Below are positions 17,784-25,980 of a stretch of 62,898 nt of DNA, piece by piece. The position numbers and the translations under genes were made by a program. The number at the start of each line of letters is the position of its first letter. The first letter of the stretch is position 1. Source of the stretch: a virus. The stretch is taken from positions 1-62,898 of IMG/VR virus record IMGVR_UViG_3300005098_000046. One strand, 5' to 3'. Below the pieces are notes generated by a model that ran no database searches, was not told where the DNA came from, and saw only the letters and a program-made list of their open reading frames with translations.

Positions 17784-18593
17784 ATGAGAGTCCATGCATG
17801 GCTGCGGGTCAAAAACGAAGTGGGAATTATCGCCGATGTTGTGACGCATCTGCTGGAGATTGGCTGCGCGAAGGTATGTGTTCTGGATACCGGCAGCGAA
17901 GACGGCACTGTTGAAGTGGCGAGGCAAGCTGGCGCTGAAGTCGTCCGGTCGCGGCTGCCGTTCTACCACGAAGCTGCCGAGCGTTATGCGGCGATTGTGT
18001 TGGCGAAGGCGGGCGACCCGGACTGGATTGTGCAGCTGGACGCCGACGAATATATTGACGGCTCCTTCATGGAAGAGCTTGAGTGGGTATCGCGCAAGCA
18101 GCCTTGCTTGGCCGGCTTGCGCTTGCGTCTGTACGACTTCCGCTTTTGCGATGCAGCACCGGAGGAGATGACCATCGCGGCGCCGCTGCCGCCCAACCGC
18201 CGCTGGGTAGAACCGTTTTATCGCAGACTGTTGCGTGTGTACCGGCCGCTTGATGAGCTTTGCATTATCCCCTTCGTTGAACACCACACGGCGCTGGTGG
18301 CTATAGAGCCTGATTTGGTGGGGGATATGCGCGGATGTACGCTGCGGCATTATGGCCTGTGCCGAAGCGCTGAAGACTTCGAGCGCAAGCGACACCGATA
18401 CACTACACAGCATCGTGGCCGCGCGTATGATATGGAATGGCGCCATGCCCATGCGATAATCCCGCGCGAGTACTTGCGTGAATGGCCGCTGGGCGAGCCG
18501 CCGCCAGCCGACGCAATTGAAGTACACGTCGGCAGCAATATCGCCAAACGCGATGTTAACAATAGAAACCGTATAGTCAGCGTAGTCTGGTAG
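17784..18593 (+). CDS. Glycosyltransferase family 2
   Basis: A 269-residue GT-A enzyme. The opening W-L-R-V-K-N-E is the typical start of this group, V-L-D-T-G-S-E-D-G-T is the nucleotide-binding segment and V-Q-L-D-A-D-E-Y is the DxD metal site. These match the WaaE/KdtX-like branch of GT2, which often acts on cell-surface glycans. ATG 17784 is taken because an upstream in-frame start would lie inside the epimerase gene. It follows the epimerase and precedes the GT-B enzyme in one operon. Confidence 0.85.
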   Translation: MRVHAWLRVKNEVGIIADVVTHLLEIGCAKVCVLDTGSEDGTVEVARQAGAEVVRSRLPFYHEAAERYAAIVLAKAGDPDWIVQLDADEYIDGSFMEELEWVSRKQPCLAGLRLRLYDFRFCDAAPEEMTIAAPLPPNRRWVEPFYRRLLRVYRPLDELCIIPFVEHHTALVAIEPDLVGDMRGCTLRHYGLCRSAEDFERKRHRYTTQHRGRAYDMEWRHAHAIIPREYLREWPLGEPPPADAIEVHVGSNIAKRDVNNRNRIVSVVW

Positions 18594-18597
18594 CAAC

Positions 18598-20241
18598 ATG
18601 GTTCGCGTCACGATTGAAGGCCCGGCAGAAACGAAGGTCGTGGAAGCGATGCCGAAGCAAACCGGCATAGTTGGCGAGCGGCGCGTAGTACATAAGCGCA
18701 GCCGGTACCACGTGATAAATGTCGGCGATGATAGTCCGCTATGCAAGCCCCGTATTGGATACGAGGATTGGCGCGGGTCATGGGATGAGCCGGCGCTTAC
18801 GTGGGGGCCGCTGCTGTCATACGTATGGCCGACGGCACGAAAGAACTTCTCGCTTGATACGTTGGATATGCTGGCGGCGATGCAGTACCCGCTGCTGTGC
18901 ACTACCAGCCGGCGAGAGGCAGAAGCCGGCTTCGATAGAGTGCTGCGGCGCTATGCGGAAGAAGTCGGGGCTATCGTGGGGCTTACCGAAGGCGAAACGC
19001 CGGCCGCTTGCTGGAATGCTGGTCTGTGGCTGGCCAGCAGCGACTATGTGGCGCTTGTAGACGATGCTTCGCGGCTTGACCCGGCTGCTATTAAAGAATG
19101 GGCTTCCAGCTACAGTGAACTGGTGCGCCGCTTTGACGGCGCGGTGATTGTCCATGCTGCCATAGCTGCGCTGGTGAACGGCTTCCGCGCCGGCGAAACA
19201 GCAGACGAGTTTTCGGCGCGTGTGCGGGCTTTAGCGTCAAGTGGCGCCGCGCGGCGCGTGGTGCATATTTTGCCGCATCTGAATGCGCGAGGCGCGCAGG
19301 TTGTAGCCCTGCGGCTTATGCGCGCCATAGACGCAGACCATACAGTGCTCGCGGAGCGGCCAAGCGGCGAGCTTGCCGCTGAGTTTTTGCGCGTGGCGAA
19401 GGTGCGCGCTTGGTCAGAAGGCCAGCAGGCTCTCGCCGAAGCAGACGTGGTGCATTTCCACTGGGCTGGCTGGCGGCCGGCGGAAGGCTTGCCAGACGAA
19501 GCGCTGCTTGTCACCGAACATCTGCTGAACCGCCGATACGCGGCCTACATGAGCGGCGGGCGCTGCATTGTACCGTGGCGCTGCCGAAGGCCACGCAACA
19601 TCGGCGTCTTGCCGGAGGAGTTTCGGCCACCGCGCGTGGAGATAGCAAACCCGGTGGTGGAGGAGCTGCCGCGCGACGGCATGGAAAGACAGCTGCCAGA
19701 CAGCTTCGTGCTCGGCGTGACATCCGCCGAGGAATACAAAGGCATACGCGAGTGGCTTGCCGTTGCTGAAAAAGCCGGCCGCAAGTATGGCATGTCGTTT
19801 GTGCTATGCGGTCCGCGCCGGGGCGAGTCTTGCTGGACGCTGGTCGAGAACCGCATGGCTGAACTGCGCAAGGCTGGCATTGACGCGCAGTGCCTAGGGT
19901 ATGTCCCGCACGATGAACTTGCAGGTTTATACCACAAGGCGTTTGCGCTGTTGCACATGTCGCGCACCGAGAGCGCCGGGCTCGTCTTGATTGAAGCCCA
20001 GCAGCACGGCGTGCCGGTGGTGGCAACAGCGGTTGGCGGTGCGACCCAGCACGTGTATAACGGGGCCGTGGTTACCGTTGGCGATGTAAACGGCGCAGTG
20101 AAGGCACTGCGTGAAATGATGCCTATGGACTATAATGGTTCCTGTGGTGCTGTATTGCAGAAGGCAATGAAAAAGCACCAGCATTCAGCAGAGCTATATG
20201 CGGCGGCCTACAACATCACTGCGGGAGGCGCTCATCAATGA
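18598..20241 (+). CDS. GT-B glycosyltransferase (GT4-like) with shared N-terminal tag
   Basis: The protein has 547 residues. Residues about 1-35 repeat the tag seen in the two-domain transferase (T-G-I-V-G-E-R-R-V-V). Residues about 40-200 look like a degenerate GT-A domain (L-V-D-D-A-S-R). From residue 215 to the end it is a GT-B enzyme: H-I-L-P-H-L-N-A-R-G-A, then Y-K-G-I-R-E-W, and the donor-site segment E-S-A-G-L-V-L-I-E-A-Q-Q-H-G-V-P with V-A-T-A-V-G-G. That last block is typical of GT4. It has no membrane span. Its stop overlaps the next gene by four bases. Confidence 0.85.
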   Translation: MVRVTIEGPAETKVVEAMPKQTGIVGERRVVHKRSRYHVINVGDDSPLCKPRIGYEDWRGSWDEPALTWGPLLSYVWPTARKNFSLDTLDMLAAMQYPLLCTTSRREAEAGFDRVLRRYAEEVGAIVGLTEGETPAACWNAGLWLASSDYVALVDDASRLDPAAIKEWASSYSELVRRFDGAVIVHAAIAALVNGFRAGETADEFSARVRALASSGAARRVVHILPHLNARGAQVVALRLMRAIDADHTVLAERPSGELAAEFLRVAKVRAWSEGQQALAEADVVHFHWAGWRPAEGLPDEALLVTEHLLNRRYAAYMSGGRCIVPWRCRRPRNIGVLPEEFRPPRVEIANPVVEELPRDGMERQLPDSFVLGVTSAEEYKGIREWLAVAEKAGRKYGMSFVLCGPRRGESCWTLVENRMAELRKAGIDAQCLGYVPHDELAGLYHKAFALLHMSRTESAGLVLIEAQQHGVPVVATAVGGATQHVYNGAVVTVGDVNGAVKALREMMPMDYNGSCGAVLQKAMKKHQHSAELYAAAYNITAGGAHQ

Positions 20242-20468
20242 ATCTCGAAGCAGAAGCGAAGCGACTTGATATTGTCGAGCGATTTCGGCAATTAGAGCGA
20301 CGTCGCCAGGCGTTGACGGACCAGATGGCCACGCTTCTCGGCGAATACCTAGCGTTCAAGCAGCAGCTTGACAGCGATGACGATGTTTCAGTTGTCGAAG
20401 ACAAAATCAAGCGCATCAAAGCTGACCTGCAGCGTGGTATCATAGCGGCAGACGTGCAGAAGTCATGA
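20238..20468 (+). CDS. Small coiled-coil protein
   Basis: A 76-residue protein made almost wholly of heptad-like repeats of Leu, Glu, Arg and Gln, so a coiled coil is very likely. It overlaps the GT-B gene before and the LamG-type gene after (ATGA type). It may be a trimerising stalk or a chaperone for the fibre proteins that follow. No known family is recognised. Confidence 0.6.
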   Translation: MNLEAEAKRLDIVERFRQLERRRQALTDQMATLLGEYLAFKQQLDSDDDVSVVEDKIKRIKADLQRGIIAADVQKS

Positions 20469-21628
20469 CAACAATCAAGTGGGGTTCATCAACCGGCACT
20501 GGCATTCTGTTGCCGTTCACCGGCAACAGCGCTCTCGACGGCACGCGCATCGTAAATGCGGGCGCGGCGGATGATGATATTGCGCTTGCCTTCAACGAGT
20601 TTGTGCCGGATGCCAACACGCTCGTGGCTTGGCGCATGAATGAAGCCTCGTGGTCGGGGGAGCTCGACGAAGTAGTTGATGCAAGCTCGAACAGTCTGCA
20701 TGGGACCGCCTATAACGGTGCAACGACCGCAACAGGCTGGTTGAACCGGTGTGGGGCTTTCTTGGATGCCGATGGCTTGCAGCATGTTCGTAGCGATGCA
20801 AGCAACCTGCTCAATGGCTTGAACTCATGGTGGATGAGCGCGTGGGCCAAGCCGGTTCAGCGTGCATCGGCCTACGGGCGGTTCGGCGCCATTTTAGCCG
20901 TCAGCCCGCCGGGATCGACGTACCGACTCGCCTTGGCTGTGTGCTGGGATACGACGCCACCGACTGCCGCTGTGGCGACCGAGAGTCCGACGTTCACAAC
21001 GTCAACATCAGTGCCGACGGACCAGTGGACCCACATCGGATTCGAATGGACGGCGGCGGGCACTCTGCGCATATACGTCAATGGCACCGTTGCTGGCGAG
21101 TGGACATCTGCGGTTTGGCAACCGACGCAGGACTTGCACGTGGTCTCAGGCGTCAGCACTCCTGATGCATCCACTATCTATAACCGCTACGTGGGCTATG
21201 CCGATGACGCTGTGCTTGCCACACAAAACCCTTGGGGCGGCGAGTTCTCGCCACATCGATACGAATCCGGCACGGTAACAGCGCAATACGCTTTGGGGAC
21301 ATCTTACCGTCTGACCAATGTGGATTGGTCGGCAACAACTGGCGTGGATTATGGCCAGATAACCAAGGTGGAGGTCTACAGTGGCGGTGCGTGGCTGACG
21401 GTAGCCGAAAATGCCAATGGCCTGACACCGCCGCTGACGGGGCTGGACTATACCGTCACCGGCCCAGACATCGTGCGGCTGACGCTGGTGCCCAAAGCGG
21501 ATACGTTGCAGTCTGAAACTCCTCTTCTTGACTGGGTTGCTGTGGCTACAGAGTCAGCAGGTGGGCACCGCCGGAAGCCACTATTGCTTGGGCGGCATCG
21601 GGGGCCAGGTGCTTGGCAATACACATAG
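20465..21628 (+). CDS. Tail fibre protein with LamG / concanavalin-like domain
   Basis: The protein has 387 residues. Residues about 55-270 show the LamG-type jelly-roll pattern: W-R-M-N-E-A at its start, then W-W-M-S-A-W-A-K, D-Q-W-T-H-I-G-F-E-W and L-R-I-Y-V-N-G, which is the classical strand set of Laminin_G_3 domains. Such domains bind glycans. The rest is a beta sandwich of Ig type. A short basic C-terminal end follows. It lies in the fibre block after the sugar cassette and is a likely receptor-binding or decoration protein. Confidence 0.75.
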   Translation: MTTIKWGSSTGTGILLPFTGNSALDGTRIVNAGAADDDIALAFNEFVPDANTLVAWRMNEASWSGELDEVVDASSNSLHGTAYNGATTATGWLNRCGAFLDADGLQHVRSDASNLLNGLNSWWMSAWAKPVQRASAYGRFGAILAVSPPGSTYRLALAVCWDTTPPTAAVATESPTFTTSTSVPTDQWTHIGFEWTAAGTLRIYVNGTVAGEWTSAVWQPTQDLHVVSGVSTPDASTIYNRYVGYADDAVLATQNPWGGEFSPHRYESGTVTAQYALGTSYRLTNVDWSATTGVDYGQITKVEVYSGGAWLTVAENANGLTPPLTGLDYTVTGPDIVRLTLVPKADTLQSETPLLDWVAVATESAGGHRRKPLLLGRHRGPGAWQYT

Positions 21629-21640
21629 GGGCGTTGCGAT

Positions 21641-22591
21641 ATGCCGTTCCAAAAAGGAGTCGCACAACGAATAGGTTTCACGCTAGTTGACAGTGGCGAC
21701 CATTCAACGCCGACTGTGCCGACGAATGCAGCAGCACAAATTAGCAAAGACGGCGCAGCATTCACAGCCACGACCAACTCTGTTGTCTCCGTCGGCAACG
21801 GCTATTGCTATGTTGACCTGACAGCCACAGAAATGGATGCAGACGTAATCTGCCTGCGTGTGACCAGCGACAATTGCGATGAGTATCAAGTAACCATCTA
21901 CCCTGATGCCGACTGGACGGCTGAGCGCGCAAGCTATCTTGACAATATTGCCTTCGGCACTGGTGTGCACAGCGTTGAGCTTGGCGTGAAAGACGATTCG
22001 GGCGACCCGGTGCCGAATGCGCGCGTGACGATAAAGAACATCGGCACGCAGACGACTGGCGCGGATGGGAAATGCCCGGTCGCGTGGGGTCTGGACGCTG
22101 GCACTTACACCGTGACTCTCCAGGCCGGTACGGGTTTCGAGGAAAGCAATCCGTACACGCTGGTTGTTGACAGCAACGGCAACGTTACAACGCCAAGCAA
22201 TGGCTTCTTTGAAGTTACTGCATTGGCGCTGCCGACGCCGAGCAGCCCAGACGGGATAGTATTGTGGAATACAGAAGTCAAGGCGGATGCTGGCGATGTG
22301 CCATTCGGCGACGGCGTCATGCAAGTTCGCGTCTTTGCGATAGACGACAGCGGCCGTGTCGGCTCGCAGCTTGAGCGGTACGTGATAGGCACGTCCACCA
22401 CCACAGATAGCAACGGCCAGTGGAGCATTGAGATAGCCCGCGCTCTTGCCACGGCCGAGTGTGTTATCGAAGTCGAAAAGCAATACACAGATGCTTCTGG
22501 TGTGACGCGAGTGATTCGCGAGCGAGCAACATTGCAAGAACCCACCGGCAGTCAGCTTTGTTGGGCAGACCTGGAGCCTGAACGTATATGA
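21641..22591 (+). CDS. Tail fibre / decoration protein with Ig-like repeats
   Basis: The protein has 316 residues of beta-sandwich type. Residues about 110-190 match a carboxypeptidase-regulatory or Big-like fold (V-P-N-A-R-V-T-I-K then D-A-G-T-Y-T-V-T-L). A second similar unit follows at about 215-300, with G-Q-W-S-I-E-I as one strand. The N-terminal 90 residues are a separate beta domain. It lies between the LamG-type gene and the lysis genes, so it is probably a virion surface or fibre protein. Confidence 0.6.
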   Translation: MPFQKGVAQRIGFTLVDSGDHSTPTVPTNAAAQISKDGAAFTATTNSVVSVGNGYCYVDLTATEMDADVICLRVTSDNCDEYQVTIYPDADWTAERASYLDNIAFGTGVHSVELGVKDDSGDPVPNARVTIKNIGTQTTGADGKCPVAWGLDAGTYTVTLQAGTGFEESNPYTLVVDSNGNVTTPSNGFFEVTALALPTPSSPDGIVLWNTEVKADAGDVPFGDGVMQVRVFAIDDSGRVGSQLERYVIGTSTTTDSNGQWSIEIARALATAECVIEVEKQYTDASGVTRVIRERATLQEPTGSQLCWADLEPERI

Positions 22592-22606
22592 ATGGGGGAA
22601 ATCACA

Positions 22607-22894
22607 TTGTCTGACAGCACACTCGCACAGCGCGTCGCCGCGCTCGAAGCGCGGCAGAATGGCAACCATGAAAAAATCCGCGACATAGGACAATGCGTTC
22701 AAGAATTGCAAGCAGAAGTCGCGCGTCTCACGGCGCAGATGTCTATTTTGTCGGATACGGTTGCCGAAGTCACAACGAAGGTCTCGTCGCTTGATAGTCG
22801 AGTGTCTGGCATGGCCGTGAAGCTCGGCTTGATAGTCATTATCGGCGGGAGTATTGTGAATGCAGCTATTCTGCATTTCCTGGGAGGCAATTAA
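22607..22894 (+). CDS. Coiled-coil protein with C-terminal membrane helix (XhlA-like holin accessory)
   Basis: The protein has about 95 residues: a long coiled coil (L-A-Q-R-V-A-A-L-E to about residue 70) and one C-terminal membrane span (L-G-L-I-V-I-I-G-G). This is the layout of haemolysin XhlA-type proteins that work with a holin. TTG at 22607 is preferred because a GGGGGA ribosome-binding stretch (22594-22599) lies 7 bases before it; the ATG at 22592 has no such site in front. It directly precedes the holin and endolysin genes. Confidence 0.65.
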   Translation: MSDSTLAQRVAALEARQNGNHEKIRDIGQCVQELQAEVARLTAQMSILSDTVAEVTTKVSSLDSRVSGMAVKLGLIVIIGGSIVNAAILHFLGGN

Positions 22895-22895
22895 T

Positions 22896-23234
22896 ATGCA
22901 ACCGGTCTGGGAAACTCTCTTGCGCGTCGTTGTGCAAGCAATAGCGCTGTTGGTCCTGGCGCTTATCGGCGTGCTCGCCAAGCGTTTGTCAGACAAAATC
23001 GGTCGAGAGAATGTCGAGCAGCTCATCGAGCTACTGGTGCTGGCTGCCGAACAGGTCATCGGGGCCGGTCGCGGCGAAGAAAAGAAGCAGTTCGTTCTGC
23101 AGCATCTCCGCGAGCGCCGCATACGCTGGAAGGAGAAGGCCATAGAAGCGGCAATCGAAGCTGCAGTGCGCAAGATGAAAGCAGAAGGGCTTGAAAGCGT
23201 CACCCATCGCGGCCCAGCCGAAGAAGCGGATTAG
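22896..23234 (+). CDS. Holin (LLH-type) candidate
   Basis: A 112-residue protein with an N-terminal membrane helix (residues about 8-27), then a helical region with I-E-L-L-V-L-A-A-E-Q and a basic, Glu/Lys/Arg-rich cytoplasmic tail. This is the layout of LLH-family phage holins. The tail V-E-Q-L-I-E-L-L is typical. GGGAGG lies 9 bases before ATG 22896. It sits between the XhlA-like gene and the endolysin, so a role in timing lysis by permeabilising the membrane is likely. Confidence 0.7.
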   Translation: MQPVWETLLRVVVQAIALLVLALIGVLAKRLSDKIGRENVEQLIELLVLAAEQVIGAGRGEEKKQFVLQHLRERRIRWKEKAIEAAIEAAVRKMKAEGLESVTHRGPAEEAD

Positions 23235-23236
23235 CT

Positions 23237-24025
23237 ATGCCGGTGTACACTTCTGGGGAACGGCGAGGGCTACCACGCCCATTATCGCGCAAGCGCGGCC
23301 ACGGTGTGTGGCGCATATTCGGCGAGCCGTGTGCGAAGGACTTCGTGCGCATCCGCGTGCCGGGCCTGCGTCGTTTGTATGTCTGTCACCGCAAGGCGGC
23401 GCCAGTGTTTGAAGCCGCTTTCGCCGAGCTTGAGCGCCAGGGGCTAGAGGACCTTATCGACCCCAAAGACTTCGACGGCTTCTATGCCTGTCGCCGGGTA
23501 AGAGGCGGTGCCAGCTACTCGCCTCACGCTTGGGCGATTGCCTTTGACTACAATGTTCACTGGCTGCACGTTGACGGCAAAGACCGCCGCACGAAGCGCT
23601 GGAATTATAGATGTACGCGCGAAGAGGTCCCGGAGCGCAACGTCTTGCTGGCGCACCGTGTCTTTCTGAAGTTCGGCATGTCGTGCGGCGTCTGGTGGAG
23701 CTTCATGGACCCGATGCATGTGGAGGTAACGGACATCAGCCTGCATATCGTCACCGGCGCGCCGATTGACGAGCGGACGTGGGCGCTGTTCCAGGAGCGC
23801 TTACGCCACGAGCAGCAAAGCAGCGGTCTGCACTGGCGTTACATAGACGGCAAGCCGCTCGTCACAACAACCGAGTCGCCGCCGAAAGTCGTGGTAGAAG
23901 GCCGCATCATTGACGGCCGTGTTTGGGTGCCGGTGCGCAAGCTAATGGAGCCGCTCGGCTATGACGTACTGGCGCACCGACTAAAGCAGGACGGCAAAGT
24001 CTATATCAGGAGGCGACCGCCATGA
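23237..24025 (+). CDS. Endolysin: M15-type peptidase with C-terminal stalk-like domain
   Basis: The protein has 262 residues. Zinc ligands of D-Ala-D-Ala carboxypeptidase/VanY-type M15 peptidases are visible: S-Y-S-P-H-A-W-A-I-A-F-D gives His97 and Asp104, and F-M-D-P-M-H-V-E gives Asp158, His161 and Glu163. Residues about 215-262 (R-V-W-V-P-V-R-K-L-M then V-Y-I-R-R-R) resemble the copper amine oxidase N-terminal-like stalk domain found in cell-wall proteins. It would cut peptide cross-links in peptidoglycan. It follows the holin directly. Confidence 0.85.
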   Translation: MPVYTSGERRGLPRPLSRKRGHGVWRIFGEPCAKDFVRIRVPGLRRLYVCHRKAAPVFEAAFAELERQGLEDLIDPKDFDGFYACRRVRGGASYSPHAWAIAFDYNVHWLHVDGKDRRTKRWNYRCTREEVPERNVLLAHRVFLKFGMSCGVWWSFMDPMHVEVTDISLHIVTGAPIDERTWALFQERLRHEQQSSGLHWRYIDGKPLVTTTESPPKVVVEGRIIDGRVWVPVRKLMEPLGYDVLAHRLKQDGKVYIRRRPP

Positions 24026-24231
24026 GTTGGTTCGTGAGGTGGTCGGTGAAGGGGATGTTGCGTGATTTGCTAGAAGACTACGCCGAGCACCAGGTCGATG
24101 AATTGCGCACATACTTGCTCAAGCGTGGCTGGGTAGGTGAAGATGGAGGCTTGCATATCCCAGAGGAAGATGTGGCGCGGTTCATCAAAGACTTCCTGCG
24201 CGGCATCATACACGTCCTACATCACGGATAG
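24022..24231 (+). CDS. Small hypothetical protein of the lysis block
   Basis: A 69-residue, charged and helical protein whose ATG overlaps the endolysin stop (ATGA). It has no clear membrane span. Its place between endolysin and methyltransferase suggests co-expression with lysis genes. I do not recognise it. Confidence 0.55.
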   Translation: MSWFVRWSVKGMLRDLLEDYAEHQVDELRTYLLKRGWVGEDGGLHIPEEDVARFIKDFLRGIIHVLHHG

Positions 24232-24236
24232 CGCGC

Positions 24237-25592
24237 ATGAAAGTTGGCAAACAGCATATCCTGCAAGGCGACAGCGCGAAGCTGCTGCGCAGCGTGCCCA
24301 AAGATTCGGTATCGGCAATTGTGACCGACCCGCCGTATGGCTGGTCGTTCATGGGCAAAAACTGGGATGCGACGCTCCCGCCGCGAGAGGTTTTCGAGCA
24401 ATGCCTGCGCGTACTGAAGCCAGGCGCGCGGGCATTTATCTTTTGCGGCAACAGAGGCGACACACACTGGCGTATGCTCCAAATGCTGGAAGAAGTCGGC
24501 TTTGACGTGGGGTATCAAGAACTTTGCTGGATATACGCAAGCGGCTTCCCAAAGGGCATCAATTTGAGCAAGCAGCTTGACGGGCTCGTCGGCGCCGAAA
24601 GAGAAGTCGTCGCAGTGCGCCGCAAGCTGTCGTCGTTTACCAGTGACGGCAAAAGTCACTACGGGGTCGGCTATCGCGATTACGACGAAGACATCATCGA
24701 AATATCAAAACCGGCGACAGCCGCTGCTAAGCAGTGGGATGGATGGTATACCGGCCGGCAAGCGCTGAAGCCGGCACACGAGTACATCATTCAAGCCGTG
24801 AAGCCGTTCCGCGGAACGGCGGCGGAAAATGTCTTGCGCCACGGCGCCGGTGCACTGAACATCGACGGCACGCGCTTGCCGACAGATAACCCTACGGGCT
24901 GGCAGGGCGAAACTGGCTTCCGCTACACACACAACTTCAGCAAATATGGCGGCATGAAGCGCAAGAAGAAAGCCCCGCCGCAGAAAAGGAAGTATCACAA
25001 GTTCCAACCGGGCAGCGGGGGCTGGATGGTATCAGCACGCAAGGATGTTGACAGCAGCCATACCGACGAGACATACGTGCCACACGAAAACGGCCGCTTC
25101 CCAGCTACTGTGCTGGCGCAAGGTTGCCCGGACTTCATGCACTTTTTCGACGTAGACGGTTGGGCGGAGCAGCAAAAGTTGCCAAAGGACTGGGCAGATT
25201 TAGCACAGATAGGGATGCTGTATTGCCCGAAGCCTGTGCGCGGCGAGAAGGACGCTGGCTGCGAAGACTTGCCGAAGAAACGCCCCATAACCGACTGGGG
25301 CAAAGACGGCTATGCGCGGCCGAAAAGCGAAGACGAGATGGTCGCGCCGTGTGGCAATTTCCACCCGACAGTGAAGCCGGTGCGGATATGCGCATTCTTG
25401 ATAAAGCTGGGGTGCCCGGAAGACGGCATAGTACTGGACCCGTTTGCAGGCAGCGGCACGACGGCCGTCGCTGCTGAATTACTGGGCATAGCTGGCGTCC
25501 ACATTGAACTGTCGCCCGAATACTATGCCATCATGAAAGCGCGCGTGCGCTGGGCAGAAAAACAACGCGGGGAAGGCCAGAGGAAAGAATAG
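24237..25592 (+). CDS. DNA methyltransferase, beta class (N6-adenine or N4-cytosine)
   Basis: The protein has 451 residues. The catalytic motif IV D-P-P-Y is at residues 31-34 and the S-adenosylmethionine-binding motif I D-P-F-A-G-S-G-T-T is near the C terminus, which is the beta-class order. DPPY favours adenine N6 methylation, though N4-cytosine cannot be excluded. The middle 250 residues include a Lys-rich part and would hold target recognition. No partner endonuclease is seen, so it is probably an orphan enzyme protecting phage DNA from host restriction. It is the last plus gene before the leftward array. Confidence 0.9.
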   Translation: MKVGKQHILQGDSAKLLRSVPKDSVSAIVTDPPYGWSFMGKNWDATLPPREVFEQCLRVLKPGARAFIFCGNRGDTHWRMLQMLEEVGFDVGYQELCWIYASGFPKGINLSKQLDGLVGAEREVVAVRRKLSSFTSDGKSHYGVGYRDYDEDIIEISKPATAAAKQWDGWYTGRQALKPAHEYIIQAVKPFRGTAAENVLRHGAGALNIDGTRLPTDNPTGWQGETGFRYTHNFSKYGGMKRKKKAPPQKRKYHKFQPGSGGWMVSARKDVDSSHTDETYVPHENGRFPATVLAQGCPDFMHFFDVDGWAEQQKLPKDWADLAQIGMLYCPKPVRGEKDAGCEDLPKKRPITDWGKDGYARPKSEDEMVAPCGNFHPTVKPVRICAFLIKLGCPEDGIVLDPFAGSGTTAVAAELLGIAGVHIELSPEYYAIMKARVRWAEKQRGEGQRKE

Positions 25593-25623
25593 GGCGCCCA
25601 GCGCTTAACAGCACCGGGCACCC
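25592..25623. terminator. Hairpin between convergent genes (candidate bidirectional terminator)
   Basis: Arms GGGCGCCCAGCGC (25592-25604) and GCACCGGGCACCC (25611-25623) can pair over 13 positions in minus-strand RNA using G-U pairs, with three mismatches in plus RNA. It lies just past the methyltransferase stop and about 30 bases past the last minus-array stop. The minus RNA continues as TATTCTTTCC, only moderately U-rich, so intrinsic termination is plausible but not certain. Confidence 0.5.
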
Positions 25624-25626
25624 TTT

Positions 25627-25647
25627 CCGATGAGGAGGGTCGGCATG
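25627..25647 (+). promoter_or_regulatory. Orphan copy of the array ribosome-binding motif, plus strand
   Basis: CCGATGAGGAGGGTC (25627-25641) is the leader motif of the minus array but reads on the plus strand and is followed by ATG at 25645. The reading frame behind it is antisense to the real minus gene and looks like a shadow. It may be a remnant of an inverted cassette or mark the end of the array. Confidence 0.6.
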
Positions 25648-25653
25648 AGAACC

Positions 25654-25884
25654 TTAGTCAGTATACCTCACAAGATGCTTGCCTGTCCACAACCACGACT
25701 TGCCAGTAATCTCCATATTGCCATCTCCGTTCTCTTTGCATTCGGCGACGACGTATTCATGCCGGGCTGCGCCGGTATCGCGCAGCCAGCGAACAGCGTC
25801 GCGCCGACTGCTTGCCACATACACTGGCTCGATGTCGTCTTCAAGCCATTTGTGGTGTGGGATGATAAACAGCAAGCGTTTCAC
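25654..25884 (-). CDS. Small hypothetical protein, last gene of the leftward array
   Basis: The protein has 76 residues starting K-R-L-L-F-I-I-P-H-H, with a mixed alpha/beta look. The start is GTG at 25884 because the array motif GAGGAGGG lies 6-7 bases upstream; a longer frame upstream would run through the hairpin leader. It ends about 60 bases from the converging methyltransferase gene. No family is recognised. Confidence 0.6.
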   Translation of the reverse strand: MKRLLFIIPHHKWLEDDIEPVYVASSRRDAVRWLRDTGAARHEYVVAECKENGDGNMEITGKSWLWTGKHLVRYTD

Positions 25885-25980
25885 AGGAACCCCTCCTCGA
25901 AAGATTTGTGGGGACAAAGCCCCCAAGAATGCATTATGCAAGGCAATGCACTCTTGGGGGCCTTGCGGCCCCCTTGCGGG
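25885..25980 (-). promoter_or_regulatory. Array leader L1 (hairpin stack plus ribosome-binding motif)
   Basis: In minus-strand RNA order: hairpin A (25956-25973, GGGGGCC stem with GCAA tetraloop), long hairpin B (25920-25960), short hairpin C (25910-25923), then the GAGGAGGG motif (25891-25898). B shares its outer stem bases with both A and C, so they cannot all form together. Confidence 0.75.

Noticed and set aside
21704-23203. 499-residue open frame on the minus strand
   Set aside because: It runs antisense to the fibre, coiled-coil and holin genes, which have proper starts, ribosome sites and domain patterns. The minus frame has no such site and odd composition.
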